Shown piece by piece: positions 22,125 through 26,922 of a stretch of DNA of 26,922 bases (position 1 is the stretch's first letter; every line of letters starts with the position of its first letter). The translations under genes and the position numbers were made by a program. The notes below the pieces were generated by a model. It ran no database searches, was not told where the DNA came from, and was given only the letters and a program-made list of their open reading frames with translations. The DNA comes from SSEF01 sp964604195 (GTDB lineage: Bacteria > Patescibacteriota > Minisyncoccia > Moranbacterales > UBA1568): NCBI GenBank assembly GCA_964604195.1, contig CAZRXW010000013.1:1-26922 (forward strand), read 5' to 3'.

Positions 22125-23233
22125 GCAATCTACATATCCTCTTTGTTTCCCGGGCTTTTCCACCGACCATTGGCGGAATTGAGAAGCAAAATGCTGAAGT
22201 GGCAGAGTTTCTCGCTAAGAAAACTCCATTGACGCTCATCGCCAATACCAAGGGGAAAAAATTTCTCCCCCTCTTTTTACCCCTAGCTTTCCTGAAAATT
22301 CTTGTTTTAGGGAGAAAGCATGACTGCGTCCTCCTTGGTGACGGCGTCCTGGCACCTCTCGGAGCCATCACCAAGTTTTTTATGCCCCGCCTGACTGTAG
22401 TATCTATTGTTCATGGACTTGATATCACCTTTGCCGAAAAGTCTGGCTTTCTTGCCAAACTCTATGCTCTCATCAATATTCCTAGCCTCAAAAAACTCGA
22501 TGGTCTCATCGCCGTGAGTCAGGATACCAAAAAACATGCCGTAGCTATTGGTGCTCTTGAGAGTCGTTGTTTTGTCATCCCCAATGGCATTCGGCCCGAT
22601 CTTACCAAGGCCAGAGCACACACTCGCCAGGACCTCGATCAACTCCTTGGTATCGATACTACCCAAAAATCTCTTCTCCTGACTGCCGGGAGACTTGTGC
22701 GACGCAAAGGTGTCCGTTGGTTTATCGAAGAAGTGATGCAAAGACTCCCTTCTTCAGTGATCTATCTTGTAGCTGGAGCTGGTCCGGAGCAACGAATGAT
22801 CGAGGAAGCTATTATTTCCAAACGGCTTACTGATCGGGTAAAACTCTTGGGACGAGTATCCGATGAAACACTGCATCTCCTCCTTGCGAACGTTGATGTC
22901 TTTGTCCAACCCAATATCAAAGTGCCAGGTGATATGGAGGGCTTTGGTATTGCTGTTATCGAGGCGGCCAGTTACCAGCGGCCGGTCATCGCCAGTCGTC
23001 TCGAAGGATTGCAGGAAGCAATCAGCGATCAAGAGAACGGCCTCTTTGCTGAGTCCACAAACGCCACTGACTTCGTCGAAAAGATCAACTGGCTCTTGTC
23101 TGATGATGTTCGTCGGAAAGAATTTGGCGAACGCGCTCGATCCTACACCCTCGAACACTACAGCTGGGAGTATCTTTCTCAAAAATATTTTGATACGCTC
23201 AAAACTATCTCCACCAATTCTTCTCAATCCTAA
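22121..23233 (+). CDS. Glycosyltransferase family 4 (GT-B)
   Basis: 370 residues. N-terminal HILFVSRAFPPTIGGIEKQN is the glycine-rich start of many GT4 enzymes. VSIVHGLDITFAEKSG and VSQDTKKHAVAIG follow; then FVIPNGIRPDL, LLTAGRLVRRKGVRWFI for the donor half, and DMEGFGIAVIEAASYQRPVIAS, which is the E-x7-E motif region. It starts by ATGA overlap with the metalloprotease-like gene, so the two are translationally coupled even though their base composition differs. It is followed within 6 nt by the GT-C-like gene. It probably builds the lipid-linked glycan on the cytoplasmic side. Confidence 0.92.
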   Translation: MSNLHILFVSRAFPPTIGGIEKQNAEVAEFLAKKTPLTLIANTKGKKFLPLFLPLAFLKILVLGRKHDCVLLGDGVLAPLGAITKFFMPRLTVVSIVHGLDITFAEKSGFLAKLYALINIPSLKKLDGLIAVSQDTKKHAVAIGALESRCFVIPNGIRPDLTKARAHTRQDLDQLLGIDTTQKSLLLTAGRLVRRKGVRWFIEEVMQRLPSSVIYLVAGAGPEQRMIEEAIISKRLTDRVKLLGRVSDETLHLLLANVDVFVQPNIKVPGDMEGFGIAVIEAASYQRPVIASRLEGLQEAISDQENGLFAESTNATDFVEKINWLLSDDVRRKEFGERARSYTLEHYSWEYLSQKYFDTLKTISTNSSQS

Positions 23234-23238
23234 ATACT

Positions 23239-25179
23239 ATGCTCGAGATCATTCTTCTCTCTATCGCGCTCTTCTCTGCTTTCTTTCTTCCGGGTTGGTT
23301 CTTGATCAAACTTTTTTTTCCCAAACAATTTACTGCTCTGGAAGAGAGCCTCTACTCTCTCGCCCTCGGACTCACCCTAGCCGACATCTTTTTTCTTACT
23401 CTGAATCATTTCCATGTCCCTCTTTCTTTTGGGATTATTTCTCTTGCAGTAATCAGTATCAATCTCCTTCTCATCCTGGCTCTCTGGTATCAAAAACAAC
23501 GCCTCTCTCGTGAATACGAGAAGATACTTCAAGAAGACTCACTATCACCTCTCTCTCCAAGGACCTGGGGCATACTCCTCTTCATGCTCATTATTACCAT
23601 TGGCATCAGGGCTTATTACCTCATCCCTGCTGGACTCCCCACGACGACTGACATGGGACATCACATGTACTGGTCAGAATATATCACCCAAAAAGCAGTC
23701 CTCCCTGAATACCAAAAAATATCCCTTGTCCGTGATCCCGCCACCAGTGCAACAAGTCTGACGACACCACAACCGATCGCTGACTTCATTATTGGTGAGC
23801 ATATCCCTTTTGCCCTCATTGCTATTCTCACCAAACTTCCTTTCATCGGTTCCTTCCCGGTCATCACCCTCTTCCTCCTCAATATTTTCTCCACTCTCGG
23901 CCTCCTCGCGCTCGTCTTGAGACTCAGCGAAAAACTTTTCTCAGCCAAAGAACGCGAGCTCATTGTTATGATGACATATCTCTTTATTGGCCCACTCTTT
24001 GCTCTGGCCTCACCCCAAGCCAAGTTTGTTTCTGGTGGAGTAGTTGGCAATACCTTTGGGAATTTCTTTATCCCCCTCATCCTCCTCTCTCTCTATCTTG
24101 CGCTTCGCCAAAAGAAAACATCCCTTATTACCCTGACACTCATCCTCCTCTGGACGCTCGCCTACACCCATCATCTCTCTACGCTTATCCTTGGTATGAG
24201 CGTTGTTGGTATGATATTCCTCGCTCTCATCGCCACCTGGGATAAAATTATTCCCATTGTCAAAGATTGGATGAGTACCATTTTCAAACCAGGACCCATC
24301 ATTGCCACCGTCTGTGTCATTCTTTTTGGCCTCCTCGTTGCTCTCCCAAGCTACCTTCAAAAAGAAGCTATTGATTCGGCTATAGGCAGCCCCATCAAAA
24401 CTACCCGCACTGGTCTTTCCTTTGAACAAATCACTGGCTCACTCGGCATTACCCGAACTGCCTTTGCCCTTACCGGCATAGTTCTCCTCCTCTTTGCTTT
24501 TCGTTCACTTCGCTCCAAGGATCCACTAGGCTGGACCCTGCTCTTCGGTTGGGGAGGTATGCTCGCTCTTATGGCTATACGTCCCGAATGGGTATTCCTC
24601 GATATTCCCTCCAATAGAGTTGGGAGTTATCTCATCTATCCCGGATCACTCCTCGCTGGACTTGCTTTCGGATTGCTCCTTTCTCGCCTCTCCCTGGATC
24701 GTTCTCAAGCTACCAAAGCTCTTTTTCCTCTTCTCCTGGTAGGAGTCATACTAGCCAATGGCATCCTCGAAAACGGAGTTGTTCTCCTCGATCGAAGCAA
24801 GGCTGACGAGGCTCAAGAAGTCTTTGCTGCCAGCCATTATCTCAGCCAAGTTACCACTGAGCGCGACATCATCCTCAAAGATCACAACTACCTCCCGGCT
24901 GATGCTTGGATGAAACTCTTCTTCCTCCGTGACTATGGTTACCCTCTCTCTCGTGGTCTCTTCTCTCGCTATGAAGAAACTGGAAACCGCAAAGAACGCT
25001 GTACCCTCGTCATGATCGCGAGTCCCAATAGCACCGAAGCGAGATCCTGCTTTGACTCAACCAGTACCAACTATATCGTCGTCAATCCTACCTATGACGC
25101 CGTCCAATTTGAAAAATCAAGTAGCTTTTCCAAAGTCTACTCCAGCAACCATGTCGCCGTGTTTAAGCGCTTGAAATAA
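23239..25179 (+). CDS. Large multi-spanning membrane protein, GT-C glycosyltransferase-like
   Basis: 646 residues with about 12-13 hydrophobic segments, then a soluble C-terminal tail (about 520-646) with no membrane segments. In the first large outside loop, TTDMGHHMYWSEYI resembles the D-x-x-H/Y motif that GT-C enzymes (Pmt, ArnT, AglB/PglB types) use for catalysis. A further loop, VRDPATSATSLTTPQP, follows it. GT-C enzymes use polyprenyl-phosphate sugars at the outer face of the membrane, which suits the membrane GT2 encoded at 20107. Family assignment is tentative, as full-length similarity to a named GT-C family was not recognised. Many patescibacterial genomes carry such large membrane proteins in glycan loci. 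Confidence 0.65.
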   Translation: MLEIILLSIALFSAFFLPGWFLIKLFFPKQFTALEESLYSLALGLTLADIFFLTLNHFHVPLSFGIISLAVISINLLLILALWYQKQRLSREYEKILQEDSLSPLSPRTWGILLFMLIITIGIRAYYLIPAGLPTTTDMGHHMYWSEYITQKAVLPEYQKISLVRDPATSATSLTTPQPIADFIIGEHIPFALIAILTKLPFIGSFPVITLFLLNIFSTLGLLALVLRLSEKLFSAKERELIVMMTYLFIGPLFALASPQAKFVSGGVVGNTFGNFFIPLILLSLYLALRQKKTSLITLTLILLWTLAYTHHLSTLILGMSVVGMIFLALIATWDKIIPIVKDWMSTIFKPGPIIATVCVILFGLLVALPSYLQKEAIDSAIGSPIKTTRTGLSFEQITGSLGITRTAFALTGIVLLLFAFRSLRSKDPLGWTLLFGWGGMLALMAIRPEWVFLDIPSNRVGSYLIYPGSLLAGLAFGLLLSRLSLDRSQATKALFPLLLVGVILANGILENGVVLLDRSKADEAQEVFAASHYLSQVTTERDIILKDHNYLPADAWMKLFFLRDYGYPLSRGLFSRYEETGNRKERCTLVMIASPNSTEARSCFDSTSTNYIVVNPTYDAVQFEKSSSFSKVYSSNHVAVFKRLK

Positions 25180-25182
25180 ACT

Positions 25183-25845
25183 ATGTCCTCAATTGAAAAC
25201 CCTTTCCAACCACCTTTACCAGAACAGGAAATAAGAGATTCGAAGTTGGAGCTTTTCGATAGGCTTTTTAGATACGGGACTATTGAAAAAATTTTACCAG
25301 ATCAGCTACCTCCTGATGCACTTAAATACTTCGATGGAATGAATCGACGTTTTGTTGACCCAGAAGACCCACCCCAGGTTTTCAATGGGTTTTATAAAAT
25401 TACCTATACTGACAACTCTGGTTTAGTCACGTATGTTGCCGACAAGGACATGGTATACACTGATTTTGATAAAACACCAAAGGGCTTTGAAAGAAATGTT
25501 TTCCTTTATGAAATGAAGGGTGCCGAGAAAACAGGTCACGCTGAACTCCGCTATCGACCAAAAGCAAAGAGTGATGACGCTTTCAAAGATAAACCCTTCA
25601 TTGGTTACAATGGAACAGAAAAAGACTTCCTCCATCAAGGATTGGCGCGAAAGCGGATTTTTGTAATGGGTGCCTATTCAGAAATGGAGTGGGGACTACC
25701 GCTCTATTCCGGTGACCAAAATACAATGGCTGATGGTGTCTGGCAAAGCCTTGTAAGCGATGGCCTAGCTGAAGAAGTTCCCAATTACACAAAAAAACGC
25801 AAACGCTATAAGCTCCTCCTTACAGGACAGAAAAACTCTGTTTGA
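25183..25845 (+). CDS. Hypothetical protein with a possible acetyltransferase-like C-terminus
   Basis: 220 residues, soluble. The N-terminus (1-20) is proline-rich and probably disordered. Residues about 115-190 faintly recall the GNAT fold: HAELRYRP, then FLHQGLARKRIFVMG, then LPLYSGD, then VWQSLVSDGLAEE, a pattern like the acetyl-CoA loop, the substrate loop and the last helix. The canonical R/Q-x-x-G-x-G/A loop is not clean, so this is weak. Like the gene at 21069 it is A/T-rich with codon use unlike its neighbours. It starts 4 nt after the GT-C-like gene, and its last 26 bases overlap, tail to tail, the end of the CobW-like gene on the other strand. No function is assigned. Confidence 0.6.
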   Translation: MSSIENPFQPPLPEQEIRDSKLELFDRLFRYGTIEKILPDQLPPDALKYFDGMNRRFVDPEDPPQVFNGFYKITYTDNSGLVTYVADKDMVYTDFDKTPKGFERNVFLYEMKGAEKTGHAELRYRPKAKSDDAFKDKPFIGYNGTEKDFLHQGLARKRIFVMGAYSEMEWGLPLYSGDQNTMADGVWQSLVSDGLAEEVPNYTKKRKRYKLLLTGQKNSV

Positions 25846-26821
25846 TCCACGTTTCATCCAGATTACGGCCGATGAAAACGAGTTTGGTTTCTTTTAGTTC
25901 CCCTTCTTTCCACTCTCGATCAGGGTTGAGGGTATAGAGGGTGTGTACTCCCTGGAGAATACCTCGCTTCCCTTCGTATTCATTGGTAAAGACGATACCC
26001 TTGTAGCGGAGAAGATCTGGTTCACAATGCTCGATCACCTCACCCAGCCATGCATAAAGTTTGTCTATCTCGATCGGTGTATCAGAGCGTACTACTACCG
26101 AGCTGATCCCATCAAGATGATGCTCATGTTCGTCATGACTGTCTTTTTCGGTGAGAAAATTTTCAGGGAGATGCTTGAAACTATACTTGTGGAAAAGATC
26201 AGTAATCGGCACCTCTGACTGAACCGCTTCGAGGAGAGGGGCGCGGCTATTCAGCTGAAGGATACGTTCCCACACTCGATTTTTTTCCTCTCCCGAGAGG
26301 AGATCGAGTTTGTTGAGGATAATGAGGTCGGCCAGCGCAATCTGCTCAGCCGAAAGTGGCAAATACCCCAGTTGCTTCTCGATATGCTTCCCATCGACGA
26401 CGGTCACGATCGCATCGAGCTCATAACAGGTAGCCACCACTTCATCGAGAAGAAAGGTCTGAATCAAAGGTAGCGGATCAGCCAGGCCCGTCGTTTCAAT
26501 CACCACTCGATCAAAATCCTTTTTCTCTCCTTCGAGACCAAGTTTGGCCTTGGCGAGTTTGGTAAGCGTTTCAATGAGGTCTACTCTAACGGTGCAGCAG
26601 AGACAGCCATTGGAAAGCTCGACCATCGATTCATCGCGCGCCACAATGAGGTCACCATCTATGCCCACTTGGCCAAATTCATTGACGATCACCGCGATTT
26701 TTTCACCATGTTCTTCTTGGAGAATTCTATTGAGCAGAGTAGTCTTGCCCGCCCCAAGAAAGCCGGTAAGTAAAGTTACCGGGATCTTTTTGAAGGGTTT
26801 GTTTGTTATTTTTTCATTCAT
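25820..26821 (-). CDS. COG0523 GTPase (CobW/ZNG1-like metallochaperone)
   Basis: 333 residues. G-domain motifs: Walker A GFLGAGKTT (about 19-27), the Mg region ETTGLADP, and NKLD (about 170-173) for guanine recognition. The hallmark C-x-C-C metal site appears as NGCLCCTV (about 72-79). A histidine-rich stretch HDEHEHH lies before the C-terminal CobW_C domain (about 240-333). Members load zinc, cobalt or iron onto partner proteins using GTP; the partner here cannot be told. Motifs are complete, so it should be active. The ATG at 26821 lacks a Shine-Dalgarno. The 3' end overlaps the gene at 25183 by 26 nt. No zinc-regulator (Zur) site was found. Confidence 0.93.
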   Translation of the reverse strand: MNEKITNKPFKKIPVTLLTGFLGAGKTTLLNRILQEEHGEKIAVIVNEFGQVGIDGDLIVARDESMVELSNGCLCCTVRVDLIETLTKLAKAKLGLEGEKKDFDRVVIETTGLADPLPLIQTFLLDEVVATCYELDAIVTVVDGKHIEKQLGYLPLSAEQIALADLIILNKLDLLSGEEKNRVWERILQLNSRAPLLEAVQSEVPITDLFHKYSFKHLPENFLTEKDSHDEHEHHLDGISSVVVRSDTPIEIDKLYAWLGEVIEHCEPDLLRYKGIVFTNEYEGKRGILQGVHTLYTLNPDREWKEGELKETKLVFIGRNLDETWIKQSFSVL

Positions 26822-26830
26822 AAGTTTAAC

Positions 26831-26922
26831 TTTTTGTCATTGCGAACGCATGTGAAGCAATCTCTTCTTTCAACCACTGTGCACTAGAAGTGCACAGATT
26901 GCTTAATAGATTGGAAATCTAG
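26831..26922. repeat. Hairpin-forming intergenic repeat-like element, cut by the window end
   Basis: The stretch TCATTGCGAACGCATGTGAAGCAATCT resembles the widespread bacterial intergenic repeat of the TCATTGCGAG...GAAGCAATCT type. It is given here in two parts: TCATTGCGAACGCATG (26838-26853) and GAAGCAATCT (26854-26863). Inside are nested inverted repeats: AAGCAATC (26855-26862) with GATTGCTT (26897-26904), and TGTGCACT (26878-26885) with AGTGCACA (26889-26896). It lies upstream of the CobW-like gene; copy number cannot be judged from one window. Confidence 0.45.

Noticed and set aside
1..26922. CRISPR array, tRNA or rRNA gene, or transposase
   Set aside because: I read both strands for regular spaced repeats, TTCGA/T-arm patterns and transposase-like frames and saw none; without a search tool a divergent tRNA could still be missed.

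Overview
The window looks like part of a Patescibacteria (Candidate Phyla Radiation) genome. This is inferred from gene content: compact, almost gap-free gene packing, a surface-glycan locus full of glycosyltransferases, a motif-poor PriA, tiny lineage-specific proteins and scarce Shine-Dalgarno sequences. TGA is used as a stop (at the ends of the polymerase-like gene at 14714 and of the RNA ligase-like gene at 4491), so the genetic code is standard, not the TGA=Gly code of Gracilibacteria or Absconditabacteria. No rRNA, tRNA or CRISPR array was recognised.

Left part (1-11458), housekeeping. A 3'-truncated alpha/beta hydrolase, a membrane-anchored coiled-coil M23 peptidase and glutamyl-tRNA synthetase lie on the minus strand. 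A promoter-plus-terminator unit on the plus strand (3629-3780) could make a small RNA of about 115 nt. Then come a WecG/TagA-type glycosyltransferase and a 2'-5' RNA ligase/phosphodiesterase (minus), and divergently priA-def-fmt and a membrane-anchored double-rhodanese protein (plus). The PriA keeps its zinc-binding module but has lost every recognisable helicase motif. A lone groES follows under a near-perfect CIRCE element, then an unknown small gene and a PDZ/S41 processing protease.

Middle and right part (11460-25845), a bidirectional surface-polysaccharide locus. The minus-strand arm has a GT2, an LCP-family ligase, two GT4 enzymes, a Wzy/O-antigen-ligase-like membrane protein and a small (p)ppGpp-hydrolase-like HD protein. 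The plus-strand arm has a nucleotide-sugar 6-dehydrogenase, a small Cys-containing membrane protein, a membrane GT2, a GT4 and a GT-C-like membrane protein. Two genes of different base composition interrupt this arm: a putative gluzincin metalloprotease (21069) and a protein with a possible acetyltransferase-like C-terminus (25183). Together these could activate sugars, assemble and polymerise a glycan, and attach it to the envelope. The arms diverge from a 435-bp gap (18099-18533). It contains back-to-back promoters with overlapping -35 boxes, an operator-like inverted repeat, and a candidate structured RNA of about 285 nt on the minus strand. A COG0523 (CobW-like) GTPase and a hairpin repeat close the window.

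A cross-cutting signal: many genes that begin transcription units carry a TANNNT -10-like hexamer exactly 6 nt before the ATG, often with an extended TGn and with no Shine-Dalgarno. This suggests widespread leaderless transcription.
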